Origin: Cornus controversa
Taxonomy: Eukaryota > Streptophyta > Magnoliopsida > Cornales > Cornaceae
Length of the DNA: 64,000 nt
Assembly (NCBI GenBank): GCA_026545225.1
Contig: CM048853.1
Location: 18,435,255-18,499,254 of the forward strand
Direction: 5' to 3'
Below, piece by piece: positions 10,825 to 22,833 of this stretch. The position numbers and the translations under genes were made by a program. Each line of letters starts with the position of its first letter. The first letter of the stretch is position 1. The notes below the pieces were generated by a model. That model saw only the letters and a program-made list of their open reading frames with translations. It made no database searches and had not been told where the DNA came from.

Positions 10825-10907
10825 TTGGTTCTTGTTTAAGGGTCGCCCCTCCCTTTATCTGGGTGCTTTCTAATACAATTTTTACTTATAAAAAAAAAGA
10901 CTCAAAA

Positions 10908-11801
10908 CTAAATAAAGAAAAATTGCTAACGAGTGAAACTAAATCCTAACACCTACTAAAGAAATTTCATATGCTCAAGCTTACATAGTACACCTCAAGT
11001 GATTTAATTCCCTTTTGTCCGTCAAAAACCTCAATATATAATAAAAAGGTAACACAACACCAATTTCCATCATTGAATGTAAATTCAACCTTCAAAATTC
11101 CATCAAAATAGCTCCAAAATGTTTTCACAAGAATTGACAAATTCCATTTGTAATTCCACCCAAGAGCAAAATATTTTATCAATTTATCTTAGGAGATCTT
11201 AACTCTATCAAATTACTTTCATATCAGACAAAAAGAATCCGCAAGGAAATTTCAAATTCAAAATACCAAATTGTTCATTTTATTTACATAAAGCCATTAG
11301 GCATGGAATCAAAATCCAAATACCTTCATTGAATTTGTTTCAGCCTTTTGATCCTCATAACAATTATTAGAATAACCAACCCACTATAATACATTTTATA
11401 TTCAAAATTCAAAGCTAAAGTTCATGGTTCTTAAACTTCAATCTTGGTATCAAACAATACCCTTGTTAGTTTATAGGGAAGCTGAGTGCATTGTGGAGAA
11501 TTTAGAATAATCTTGTAATCTTTGAAGCACTCAATTTCTTTGTAACAACTATATCAAGATTAGATTAGTAAAGAGTTTCAAGAAATTGTTCAAAGGAATT
11601 TGTACCTTACTTATCCATATCTATCTATACTTTTAATTTTTATCTTGTTAAAATATATATCAATTTCATTTAAGTTTTGTTTGTTATATGGAAGGCTCCT
11701 GAAGTTTAATTCAAGCTTCACCTAGGATTAGTGATTTCACTTGTGTAAATGAACCTTGTGTAGGGCCGATACTGTTTGACAACTAGTCTGAAAATGGAAT
11801 C
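10908..11801. other. No gene recognised
   Basis: AT-rich sequence between the L1 target site and a Copia solo LTR. The 71-codon minus frame at 10967-11182 has no domain. A CTTGGTATCAAA string near 11442 is PBS-like but has no LTR end next to it. Confidence 0.4.
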
Positions 11802-12231
11802 TGTTATGTTTGTGCCTGAATTTTGCCTTGGCCCGGGTCGCGTTGCAACTTGATTGACCCAAAAAATGGGAGCCACGGGGTCTGGGGGCAGCAACCCGGG
11901 AAAAATTTTATGACCCGTTTTTTGCTTGAGGGTTTTAGACCCGGGTTAGGCCTCTCTTGTAGCCCGATATATAAGGGCATCTAAGGGTTTGGAGGTACAA
12001 ACGAGATAGAACACTAAAAAAGCAGAAAGAGAGTGAGAGAGCAAGAGCTAGGGTTTGAGTTAAAACTTGTAGTCTCCTGATTTTCGTATAGTGAAATCTT
12101 TTGCCCAATCTTTGCCGTGGACGTAGGCACATCGCCGAACCACATAAATTCTTGTGTTCTGTGCGTTGTGCTAGATTCGTTTTGTGTCGTGTTTCGTGAT
12201 TGTGCTTGGTTCGCGGCTGTACTACACAACA
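11802..12231 (+). mobile_element. Copia solo LTR, 430 bp, TSD GAATC
   Basis: Starts TGTTATG and ends ACAACA, flanked by GAATC at 11797-11801 and 12232-12236. Inside, CCCGATATATAAGGGCATC is a TATA-box region, and GCCGTGGACGTAGGCAC followed by CGAACCAC is the conserved 3' block of many plant Copia LTRs. No PBS, internal region or second LTR is adjacent, so it is a solo LTR left by LTR-LTR recombination. Minus-strand open frames inside it (11935-12229) are not genes. Confidence 0.92.
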
Positions 12232-12846
12232 GAATCTTTTATTGGATCTATGTCTTGATCAACCTTGAGAAGTAGCGATATAATAAATAGTCATGAATGT
12301 AACATATGTATGATAGAGCAAGATTTTATAGAAATACTCTCAAACTTCCAACTTAAACAATGTATCAAAAGGGTTAACAATTTCAATGTAAGAAATCAGT
12401 ATTTTTTCCACCCTATGCCTATAGCACATAGGTGGCGCCACATACACCTGCGTTACGTGGACATTTCTATGTAACCCCTTAACATACTCAAATGAAATAT
12501 GTGCCAAACACAGATACCCAAATCGAACACCTGGATCATTTATGGTTTGTTATGGAAGAAGAAGAAAAGTTCAAATTTGATAGCAAAGAAGTTTTCTATT
12601 TCTGAGATAGATGGAATCTCTGTTCTTTCACCATGTTTCATTTACTTATAATTATTAGAATATGTTTTAAAAGAATAATAGCATCATAAGTTACACTTTT
12701 ATGTAACATATTATGTTTTTAAATGTGCTTGTCCACATACTTGTATCCACGTTTTGGACTCATTTCAACCTGAATCCACATATCCTAATTCCTAAGGTTT
12801 AGGATTTAAGAAATTCTGACACTTACTACAGATACCCGCCTATGTA

Positions 12847-13070
12847 TGTATCCCAATACTTGAAGCATAGACATCCACAACCATCCTTGATCACTAACAG
12901 AGAGCCCCACAACCCAACTCATCAAAAAGATAGTTTACTCAATCTATGCACAAATACATGTATCCCAATACTTGAAACATAGACATCCACAACAATCCTT
13001 CATCACTAACAGAGAGTCCCACGACCCAACTGGTCAAAAAAATTGATTACCCAATTTATGCACAATTTCT
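12847..13070. repeat. Tandem duplication, two units of 112 bp
   Basis: TGTATCCCAATACTTGAA begins units at 12847 and 12959. Both contain ATAGACATCCACAAC, CACTAACAGAGAG and CCCAACT in order, with several substitutions. They lie downstream of the dehydrogenase exon, in what would be its intron. Confidence 0.88.
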
Positions 13071-13200
13071 ATTTGATTATGATCCTTAACCAGTTAAGTC
13101 AATAATAAACCGTGTACATAATGAAGCAAAATTGATATATAAATAAGAGATGTCTCTTCTTGTGTGAGAGCCGTAAAAGAAAAGGCAAATGAAGGTTTAC

Positions 13201-13255
13201 CGATTCCAGAGGCACCGCCAGTGACCAAAGCTGATAGACCTGGCTTGAGCTCCAT
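13201..13255 (-). pseudogene. Orphan first exon of a short-chain dehydrogenase/reductase
   Basis: The minus strand starts at ATG (13255) and encodes MELKPGLSALVTGGASGIG (the last Gly is split by the junction), then a GT donor at 13200-13199 (G|GTAAACC). TGGASGIG is the Rossmann NAD(P)-binding motif (TGxxxGIG) of classical SDRs, and the MELKPGLSALVTGG start is known from plant 15-hydroxyprostaglandin-dehydrogenase-like proteins. The 5' leader is CT-rich, as in many plant genes. No following exon was found on the minus strand down to 10.9 kb, so this is either a broken gene or one with a very large intron. Confidence 0.7.
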
Positions 13256-14275
13256 TGCTTTCTGGGTCTAGACTTTAGGGTTTGATGATTGATCCTAGGC
13301 TCACAGGAGAGAGAGAGAGAGATTAGTAGCATTAAGAAGGCGACATGGGATCATTGGGATGCGACTCTTAACCACCCAAAAAAGGAAAATAATAATACTT
13401 GCATCTCCCCGCCCGTTTAACAAGACAGGTAGTGTACGACATATCTTTCAATATCTTTTTTTTTATTTACATTATCCCATTTTTTGTCTTTGCCGATCCG
13501 TTTTGTTTGTTAGAAGGGACCGGAATAGAATTTCCTTCGGTATATCCGAAGCCGGCTGGCCTTGGTAGTTGTGGTTAGGAGGGATTGGTTCGGGTTAAAT
13601 ATAAAATCAAATTCAACTCCATTCCAATGATTTCATTAAAATTGAAATCAATCAATCTCAATCAATGGGACACTTAAATCCTACTGATAATTCGCAAAAT
13701 ATTGCATTGATTTTATGAATTAGATTTTATACACAATAGTTTTTAAATTCTTTTTTTTTAACTCAATTTGTAATTACAATTTGACTTTTGTTACAATTTT
13801 ATTATTTTTTTAATAAGCATTTTTATTAAACAAACTTGATGACAATGAAGTCAAAAGTCCGGAAATATAGGCAATAAAACTTGTATACCTACATCTATAT
13901 CTATACTACTTATAAAAGTACGAGACTTTTTTATTTTTTTTATATATTTTCTAATTATTTAAATTAGTTTTTCTAATTATTTAACTATTTTTTTGATTGA
14001 ATTCACAGATGAGATTGATATTTTGAGAGCCAAATTCATGAACCGAATTGATTCATACAAATTACTTATTTATGAAACTATAATCTAATCAAATCAAATC
14101 AAATGAAAATCCTAACTGTGGTTCTTAAAAAACAGATCGCATATTGACTCCTTTACGACACGGGATGTAATACACTACATCAAAGATGTAACACTTATAC
14201 AACATCCATGTATGCCATCATGCAACACATTTATTTTAAGAAAGCAACATGAATGTAACATATTACATCAGAGTT
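13256..14275 (-). promoter_or_regulatory. Upstream region of the dehydrogenase exon; otherwise empty
   Basis: The minus-strand leader contains a (CT)n block at 13306-13322. No TATA box can be fixed with confidence. From 13560 on the sequence is AT-rich and without genes. Confidence 0.3.
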
Positions 14276-14357
14276 ACGCAAATATCATTATCACCAACTT
14301 CTTTAACTTCACTTCTACGCAAATATCATTATCACCAACTTCTTTAACTTCACTTCT
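14276..14357. repeat. Perfect 41-bp tandem duplication
   Basis: ACGCAAATATCATTATCACC followed by AACTTCTTTAACTTCACTTCT is present twice in succession (14276-14316 and 14317-14357) with no visible difference, suggesting a recent event. Confidence 0.92.
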
Positions 14358-14929
14358 AATTTAGGCTTGGATGGTCTCATTTCAACCAGTTTCTTTCAGT
14401 AGTCATTGCCACCAACCTGAAATCTTCTCATACCATCTAATGGGTTGGCAAGTCTATATTAGGGATAGATATTTTGGACAGTCTACATAGGAATAACGCC
14501 ATGGCAGGGTTCATTCGGACTCTATTGTAATCAATATTTTGGAAGTAATTTTTAATGTTTTGGGAGATAATTAATTGATATTACTCGGTCATATGGGAAT
14601 TTGGGACGGTGGTGGTGGTTCTAGTGTTGAGCTTATTGTGATTAATCAGAGCTTTAATTGAGAGACATGCTATGATTTAATGGAAAAGTGACACTTATGA
14701 AACATCTATGGATACAGCCATATAACACATTTATTTTGGCATAAAATATTTTTTCAAAAATATAAAGCTCCGTTTATTTTGACATAGAAATATTTTTCAG
14801 ACATTTTCGATGCTCAATTATCTTAAAAAGGAAGTAAAATGTTTTATAACTTACAATGTCTTGCCAAGTTTTCACAAAGATGACTTACCACTAAAATTTT
14901 GGCAAGTTATATGACGTTTCCAAAGCCCG

Positions 14930-17900
14930 AACCGATTGACCCCAAATATGTCGACTCGAAAATACCATCGTAACTGTGTGTGAAACGCTCCCTTCACTCT
15001 CTCCCTCTCTCTCTAGCTTTCTTTCTCTCTTTCCTCTAAAACCCTAGAACATAGACGACCCCTCGAACACTCTCCTTCCTCGCTATGAAACCCTAGAATG
15101 AAGCTTGAAATCTTCCACTTTCATTCATATCCACCCTCCTCAAAAACAAGTATAAACTCTATATATTTGTATATATCTTTGTCAGAAACATAAGTATTGA
15201 TCAAGTATATTTTGGGTCAAAATTGGAGTGGGTCCCACTAAGCTTTTGAAACAGGTCCATTTTGGAATGCATTCCTCCGTGAGAGTATATGAACGTAGTA
15301 TTTTTTTTTTCCTAGTTAGAGGACACACTGTAGTGACTGGATCCAATTTTGATCAGTTTTCTTTTAATTCCATTTATTGCCATATAAATGATGTAAATTG
15401 ATATTACATGTGTTTTAAATATCAAATGCATGTTTGGGGACTTGTTTAGAGGTTTAGGGATGTTTTTGACCCATTTGGCTCATTTTGAGATTTTCGGGTC
15501 AACGGGGTCAGGACATGAGTCGGGTGGACCCGGGAAATTGGATATTTTTCAGAAAATATTTATTTTTAGTTTTACACCAAATGAAATGTTAAAAGAGTTA
15601 AGGAAGTGATTTTGGAGCCGTAATCGCTTTCGAAATAAAAAAACAGAGGTCGGAATTGTCCGTTAACTAGTGGCCTTGGGGTATTTTGGTTATTTGACGC
15701 CTAAGATATTATAAATATCAAGTGGTTGGATATTTCCCTCATTTCTCTCTTGACCAAACAACTGGCCAGCTCTCTCTCTCTCCCTTTTCATCTCTTCTCC
15801 TTTTCTTTTCATTTTGGAAACCTTGAGCTTAAAATTGGAAGTTTCTAAAGAAGGACCTTGTGTTCTACATGGCAAGGAATACATTTTGAACCGAACAAAG
15901 TCCGAGTTTGAAGAAGTTAAAGTTTAGTGATTTCTAGGGTTTTGGTAGAAGAAGCTTGGATTTGAGGTAGGGGTGTTTCTTCTCTCTTAATTATCAATTT
16001 ATGAGTTGTTGGTGAGTTGAGAGGTTTTGGTTGAGTTTAGCTTGCTTGGGAGGGTGGTATGGTTATGTATAAGATTTTCCCCTCTTTCATTATGATTTAA
16101 ATGCATGCTAAAGTTATTCATATTTGTAAAATATGATGAGTGTGAGTTTATACATGTTATTTGTATGAAATTGAGAGCATATGATTGATATCTGTGACTT
16201 GGCATACATGTATGAGATATATGTATGAATGTGGGCATATAGGTGCATAGATGTGGTATGTAAGGATATAATGCATGCTATAATTAATATACAACATGTA
16301 TGTAGAGATCTGAATTTTTTCTTTTATTTATTTATTTTCTAAAATAGAATTATAAATTAATTTGCATATGTTTTAAATGTAATTTACATATGTGGGGACT
16401 TGGTTAGAGGTCTGGAGAGTTTTGTAAGCCATTCGGCTTATTTTAAAATTTCGGGTCATCAGGACCTGCGACAGGGGTCAAGTGGACCCGGGAATTCAAA
16501 TTTTTTTTCAAAATTTTTTATTTTTAATTACAGACCAATTAGAATATTAGAAGAGACGTAGAGTTGATTTCGATGCCATAGCCACTTTCGGATTCAAGGA
16601 GTGGTACATTAAGTGAACTAGGGGCGTTTAAGTCATTTTACACCCTGGGGCTTATAAATATCTGAGGGACAGATATTTACAACCATTTTCTCTCTGTAAA
16701 AGTCTTTATATTTCTCTTCTCTCTTCCCACATAAGCTCTCTAGCTTCTCTCTAAGATTCGGAGCCTTTAAAGCTTGATTCAAAAGTGCCAAAGAAGGAAA
16801 GCTTGTTCTATGGGGCAAGGGCATCGCTTGGAACCGAACAAAGCTAAGTTCGGAAAACTTTGGTGTTGGTAATTTTGACGGATAGCTTAAGATTGTATCT
16901 CTTGAGGTAGGGGTGTGTGTTGTGTCTTTCATTTCAAGTTTAATTTTATGATATAAGCATAAAATGAATGTTTTCATGTCATATATGAACTCTTGAGATG
17001 AAATTCATGTTTAATTTGATATGTATATGTCTTCTTGGATAGAAAATGATTAATGTATGTTATAGAATGCATGAATTTCTAGTGTATGTCTTATATGAAG
17101 TATATTGCATATATGAGATTTTTGGTGATTATATTGAATCCCAATTTCAATGTGGGTAATTGTTGAAAGGGTTGAATATGTGTACTTTTCAATGTGAATT
17201 CTTGCATGACATGCTAGAAATAAACATAGGACATGAAATGAGTGCAATGCATCGAGACATATGAATGTACATGCAAAACATAATATGTTGTGTGTGTGTG
17301 TGGTGTGATCTCGGAAGTGACTCATGTACAAAGTAGATGGGGAACATATCTCTCAGGTTGAAAGTCCTCAAACTTATGCAAAAGAGTTAGTAGCCCGAGA
17401 ATAACTATAGACATGGGGTATGGGGCTTCGGCACGTATCCAGATTGTGTGTGTGAGTGTGATTCCAATTCCGTGTAATAATGTGAGTTATGTGAATCGAG
17501 TGATTTTATATTCGATTTCATTTGTGTCATATGTTATAGATATGACGAAGTGTGTATTGAAACATGTTTGGGAACTTTGTGGTTGTCAAGTATTTTAATG
17601 TATATGCCATGTGATATGAAAGTCTTGGTTTTGACTAGAATGCTAGGAAGCATGACACGTAGCTAGACTATGTATGTTATATTATGTTTATACGTTGACA
17701 TAAAATGTGAACTTGGGTGAATTGCAAAACATATTACATTGAGCCGTGGAACTTGCTTATCTCCCTACATTAACACTTTCAAGGCATAGCAAGGAGGTTG
17801 TTGATGGTGAGCAACCATGAGTTGAGCTTAAAGTTAGGAGAATTCTCTTTTGGGTTATTTTTGGTGTTATACACGTCCAGGATGGGGACATGGTGCATTT

Positions 17901-18100
17901 AGAAATATATAAAGAGACTTAAGTTTTGAAATATTGTATATAGGCGTATGTGCGTTGAATTATGGATTTGCACTCAATGTATTTGATTCAAGCATGTTTA
18001 TGTATAAATTTCATTTCTATGATTTAATTGATGTTTATACATGCTTGGGATATTATGGAATTGATCGATAAGTTTTAAGAATGCATGTATATGATGATTG
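14930..18100 (+). mobile_element. Diverged LTR-like repeats in tandem (probable gypsy LTR debris)
   Basis: Two blocks, about 15380-16270 and 16330-17000, share in order: GGGACTTG.TTAGAGGT, TTTCGGGTCA, GTGGACCCGGGAA, a TATAAATATC TATA-like box, a CT-rich stretch, GGAACCGAACAAAG-type and GAGGTAGGGGTGT. A partial third CT-rich leader lies at 14990-15100. The second block continues without coding to about 18100. This order resembles an LTR promoter and leader repeated by insertion or recombination. No TG..CA ends, TSD or PBS could be fixed, so family assignment is tentative. Confidence 0.45.
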
Positions 18101-18149
18101 GTGGGATTAGTTCAAATTTGGACAAATGCGTGGCTGTTGAACACTTAGA

Positions 18150-18654
18150 AAATTTTGAAGAATTCTCAGTCGAAGGATTTCGATGCATCGTAATTTGGAC
18201 AGTTTCACACACAAAATATAAGGAATACTCACAATTGATAACATACAAGCACAAAATACAAGTGACAAAAGAAAACAATTGTGAAACGAAACTTTAATTG
18301 AGATGATAAATAACATCGAATAAAAATGGCAAGTCCGAATAATACAACTTGGAAATCCTGTAACTCAAGGACCCCTAAACCAAAAAATAAATAATAACTA
18401 TTAAATAATCTAAAACAACATTCCAATAAAGTCCACATCCTAAACATAATAAAAGAATTAAGCCCTTACACTGAAGTCAGGTAAAGATAGATGGTTGTCA
18501 CACTCTACGAACTCTACACTCTAACTTCTAGGTGCAAACGGTCTAGGACTTGAAATATCAACAATGTGGGTTAGACCCACGAGCAAGTTCCCTCTACTAC
18601 CACCCAATAAAGAATTGATAAACATACCCTCTATATGAGGACAATAAAATATGA

Positions 18655-18696
<42 letters not shown>

Positions 18697-20335
18697 TTTT
18701 TTCATTTAACCTCATGTCCCAAATACAGACAGCACCACATGTTGTGCCAACCCGTCCATTATCACAATAAACGTAGAGTAAGTTTCCTGAATTCAAACCA
18801 TAGGCAATCCTAACATGCTTGAACACATACAAAGTAATTTTCTTATTAGATACTAGGCAATCCTGACATGCCTACATCCGTATTTTATGAATACCTTATT
18901 AGGTATTATGCAATTCTAACATGCCTCCACATATAATTTATAAGTATCTAATTAGGTATTAGACAATCTTGACATGTCTTCCCATAATCTTTAAAACATA
19001 ACATATACTTAAAATCATGAGTGATAATATAAAATGAAAATATACCAATCCACAAGAATAAAATAAAAACTATCCAAAATAGAACTGTCCTTTTTTCTCT
19101 TTTTGCAAGAAAAATAAAAAATATATAAAACAACTACATCAAACATTCACCTTATATACAATGTTAATAGCCAAAGCAAATAAGCAACATATTCAACCGC
19201 ATATTTAAATGAGTGCCAAAGCAAAAGAAGATACAAAATTCCAAGCTTAAAAGCTTACTTTTGTGCTAAATCTACAACTAGGGTGACTAAATCCATCTCA
19301 AACTATAGTCCCATGCATATGCTGCCCTAAAAACGTAAAGTTGATTTTTTAGAAATTTTCTAGCATAAAGAGGTATTTTAAAAATATTTTTTCTATTTTC
19401 TACATTTCAAAAGTGTTTTAAAAAAATAAAAAGAAATACTTTTACACACTGGACTGGGCCGAAACTAGGCCCAGAGGTTGGGCTTGGCGAGTGGGACCGG
19501 ACCACCCTTGTTTCGGTCCCAGCTGGCCACCAGAACAGGGCCCATGTGCCCCTATGAGCTGGCAACGAGTGTGGGCATTGCGGGCACTGTTCATCTTCTT
19601 GACAACCTGATGCCAGTCGCACCAACAGCACTCAACACATTTTTCGGTGACTTCCTGGCTTGTTTTCGTCCACCAGATAGCCTCCAACCAACCCGAAGTT
19701 ACCCTAACTCCTTTTGGCCTCAATTACATTCTAATAGAGAAATCTTCACCAAAAACTCATCAAATTGAAAAATCCCCAAATCTAAACTTCTAGGGTTCTT
19801 CCTCTAAAATTCAAAATTCCATCAAATTTTACATCAACCTACACCACAGTGATCAGGACATATTCGAAGAAGTGAAACTCAACATCTAATCAAATTAATC
19901 TTCCACCAAACACGAATTTTCCAGTTCATAGATGAAAATTCATGTTTATATATATATATAACATACATGCCTATATATTCATATGTACATATATATATAC
20001 ACGTAAATTTCCACAATAGCTCAACAAAATACACAGTTTATACATGTATTTTCAAACGAAAGTCCAGCCTACTATGCTAATTCATACAGAAACATAAATA
20101 TATACATGTATACACATATCTATCATACAACCCAAAATAAATAAATTAATTTATGTTTATGAGCACAATGAGGAAGTGTAAAGAATGAACTTACCTTTTG
20201 ATTTGAACAAGAACTCGCACAAGAAATTACTCCTTCTCTCTTTCCTCTCTTGTGTATATTATTCCCTCCCTCTTTGTGCGTGAAAGTGACAGAAACCCTT
20301 TTGTGAAAGAATTCTGAACCCTTTCCCAAGTGTTA
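18150..20335 (-). mobile_element. Gypsy-type LTR, truncated at its 5' end (copy 1)
   Basis: Nearly collinear with 20707-22833: shared blocks include the AACTTGGAAATCCTGTAACTC region, the GACCCACGAGCAAGTTCCC region, an (AT)n tract, several GGCAATCCTGACATGCC units, and a GC-rich segment (19440-19720). It extends further on one side (20140-20335) with leader-like sequence, but lacks the TGTAATACCCC terminus. It abuts a gag stub. The parsimonious reading is the 3' LTR of a collapsed element. Confidence 0.75.
18657..18694. repeat. (AT)n microsatellite inside LTR copy 1
   Basis: A 38-bp uninterrupted AT tract. The equivalent position in LTR copy 2 (21205-21243) is interrupted by AC steps. Confidence 0.95.
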
Positions 20336-20534
20336 GGATGCTCCACCGAAAATGGAACATGTGCCAACTGCGGTGGCTGCTGAGGTGGCTACTGATTCTG
20401 AAGAGCAGTCGTCACTCCTGTAGTTACAGCCTAAGCATTAATGATTGCCAAATTGGAGGAAGTTCAACATTTCAACCCTGAATATTGTGCTGACCTTGGT
20501 TTTGGTTCGCATTCCTCCTCATACAGGGTGGCAT
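20335..20534 (-). pseudogene. Gypsy gag N-terminal stub
   Basis: The minus strand starts at ATG (20534) with MPPCMRRNANQNQGQ, an Arg/Asn/Gln-rich gag start typical of plant Ty3/gypsy elements. Stops follow within 25 codons. Another frame continues TTALQNQ and then FSVEHPNTWERVQNSF before sequence enters LTR copy 1 near 20335. All of pol and most of gag are missing. It lies about 160 bp from the PBS, as expected. Confidence 0.65.
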
Positions 20535-20692
20535 TTGAATAGATGAAAAGAAAGAAAATTAATACCCTAATAATAGACTAAGATATGTAAAGTACAATGA
20601 GTCTTATACTTAGGTTCTATTTATCAGAATACGTAATGCGAAAGATATCATACGACAGACCCTAGGGACCCGAGAATACCTGAACCTGGAGT

Positions 20693-20706
20693 GCTCTGAT
20701 ACCAAT
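20693..20706 (-). other. Primer-binding site (initiator-Met tRNA)
   Basis: The minus strand reads ATTGGTATCAGAGC directly next to the LTR end ..GTATTTCA. TGGTATCAGAGC is the standard plant PBS complementary to the tRNA-iMet 3' end. Confidence 0.9.
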
Positions 20707-22467
20707 TGAAATACTCCATTCATTTCATGCATGAATTGGCCAGTCTCACACACAAAATATAAGGAATACTCACAATTGATAGCATATAAGCACATAATAC
20801 AGGTGTCAAAAGAAAAAGAAAATAATTGTGAAACAAAACTTTAATTGAGATGATAAATAACATCGAATAAAAATTGCGACTCCAAACAGTACAACTTGGA
20901 AATCCTGTAACTCAAGGACCCCTAAACCCAAAAATAAATAATAAAGATTAAATAATCTAAAATAGCATCCCAATATAGTCCACATCTTAAACATAATAAA
21001 AGAATTAAGTCCCTACACTAAAGTCTGGTAAGGATAGATAGTTGTCACGCTCTACAAACTCTACACTCTAATCTCAAGGTACAAACGGCCTGACACCTGA
21101 AATATCAACAAAGTGGGTTAGACCCACGAGCAAGTTCCCTCTACTACCACCCAATATAGAACTGATAATTATACCCTCTATATAAAGACAATAAAATATG
21201 AAGATATATATATATACATATATATATACATATATATATATATCATTTTCCAATTTAACCTCCTGTCCCAAATACAGATAACACCACACACTGTACCAAC
21301 CCGTCCGTTATCACAATGAATATAGAGTAAGTTTCCAAAATTCAAACCATAGGCAATCCTAACATGCCTAACACATACAAAGTAGTTTCTTATTAGATAC
21401 TAGGCAATCCTGACATGCCTACATCCGTATTTTATGAATATCTTATTAGATATTAGGCAATCCTAACATGCTTCACGTATAATTTACAAATACTTTATTA
21501 GGTATTAGGTAATCCTGACATGCCTTCCCATATTCTTTAAAATATAACATATACTTAAAAACATGAGTGATAATATAAAATGAAAATATACCAATCCACA
21601 AAATAAAATAAAACTATCCAAAACAGAACTGTTATTTTTCCTCTATTCGCAATAAAAATAAAAAAGTTATAAAATAACTACATCAAACGTTCACCTTGGA
21701 TACAATGTTAATACCCAAAGCAAATAACATATTAACCGTATATTTAAATGAGTGCCAAAGAAAAAGAAGATACAAAATTCCAAGCTTAAAAGCTTACTTT
21801 TTGTGCTAAATCTACAACTAAGGTGACTAAATCCATCTCAAAACTATAGTCCCATGCATATTCAGCCCTAAAAAGGTAAAGTTGATTTTTTGGAAATTTT
21901 CTGGCATAAAGAGGTATTTTAAAAATATTTTTCTTATTTTCTACATTTCAAAAATGTTTTAAAAAAAAAAAAAGAAATACTTTTACACATTGGAATGGGC
22001 CGAAACTAGGCCCAGAGGTTGGGCTCAGCGAGTGTGACCGGACCACCATTTTTCCAGTCCTGTTCGGCCACCAGAAGAGGGCCCACACGCATGGACATTG
22101 TGGGCACTGTTCAACTTCTTCACAACCTGATGCCATTTGCACCAGCAGCGCCTAACCCATTTTTCGGCGACTTCTCGGCCTGTTTTCGACCACCAGATAG
22201 CCTCCAACCAACCCGAAATTACCCCAACCAATTCCTTTTGGCCTTAATTACATTCTAGTAGAGAAATCTTCACCAAAAACTCATCAAGTTAAAAAATCCC
22301 CAAATCTAAACTTCTAGGATTCTTCCTCTAAAATTCAAAATTCCATCAAAGTTTACATCAACCTACACCAGAGTGATCAGGACGTATTTGAAGAAGTGAA
22401 ACTCAACATCAATCGAATTAATCTTCCACCAAACACGAAATATCCCAGTTCATAGACAAAAATTCAT

Positions 22468-22502
<35 letters not shown>

Positions 22503-22624
22503 TATATATTCGTGTATACACATATATACACATGAAAAATTTTAAAACAGCTCAACAAATTCCACAGTTTATACATGTATTTTCAAACAAAAGTCCAGCC
22601 TACTATGCTAATACATACAAAAAC

Positions 22625-22680
<56 letters not shown>

Positions 22681-22833
22681 ACACATAACTATCATACAAC
22701 CCAAAAAAATAAATTAATTTGGGTTTTTCTATTTAAATAACCTCAAATAGAAAAACCCAAATTAATTTTGAGGTTATTTAAATAGAAAAACCCAAATTAA
22801 AATTAAATAATCTCAAAATTACGGGGTATTACA
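20707..22833 (-). mobile_element. Gypsy-type 5' LTR (copy 2), 2127 bp
   Basis: On the minus strand it begins TGTAATACCCCGTAATTTTG (22833) and ends GTATTTCA (20707) next to the PBS. It shares the 3' half with the solo LTRs at 32462-35889 and 57187-60602, including the GGCAATCC-type subrepeats, so all four LTRs belong to one superfamily lineage. It has lost the leader segment that copy 1 keeps. (AT)n tracts occur at 22468-22500 and 22627-22680. Confidence 0.85.
22714..22800. repeat. Perfect 34-bp inverted repeat (19-bp spacer)
   Basis: Left arm 22714-22747 and right arm 22767-22800 are exact reverse complements by eye. The spacer repeats part of the arm (AAATAGAAAAACCCAAATTA appears twice). 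It lies near the start of LTR copy 2 and could extrude a hairpin. Confidence 0.9.

Larger units (their letters stand above)
6072..10907 (+). mobile_element. L1-type LINE with 11-bp TSD, internally deleted
   Basis: AAGACTCAAAA occurs at 6072-6082 and again at 10897-10907, immediately after a short A-tract. Between them lie, in order, L1 ORF1 (DUF4283-like), endonuclease, RT C-terminus and the zinc-binding RT domain, all on the plus strand. The element proper is therefore about 6083-10896. At about 4.8 kb, including a 439-bp later insertion, it is shorter than a full plant L1 because the RT catalytic core is missing. Many stops and frameshifts show it is inactive. The 10825-10896 part is 3' UTR plus tail. 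Confidence 0.88.

Noticed and set aside
19478..19768. 96-codon plus frame and opposite minus frames in the GC-rich part of LTR copy 1
   Set aside because: Equivalent positions in LTR copy 2 have different frames; composition effect in an LTR.
22466..22717. 83-codon frame of Tyr/Ile repeats, and other (AT)n-derived frames such as 18521-18832, 21074-21289 and 57741-57953
   Set aside because: Translation of dinucleotide repeats lacks stops by chance; not coding.
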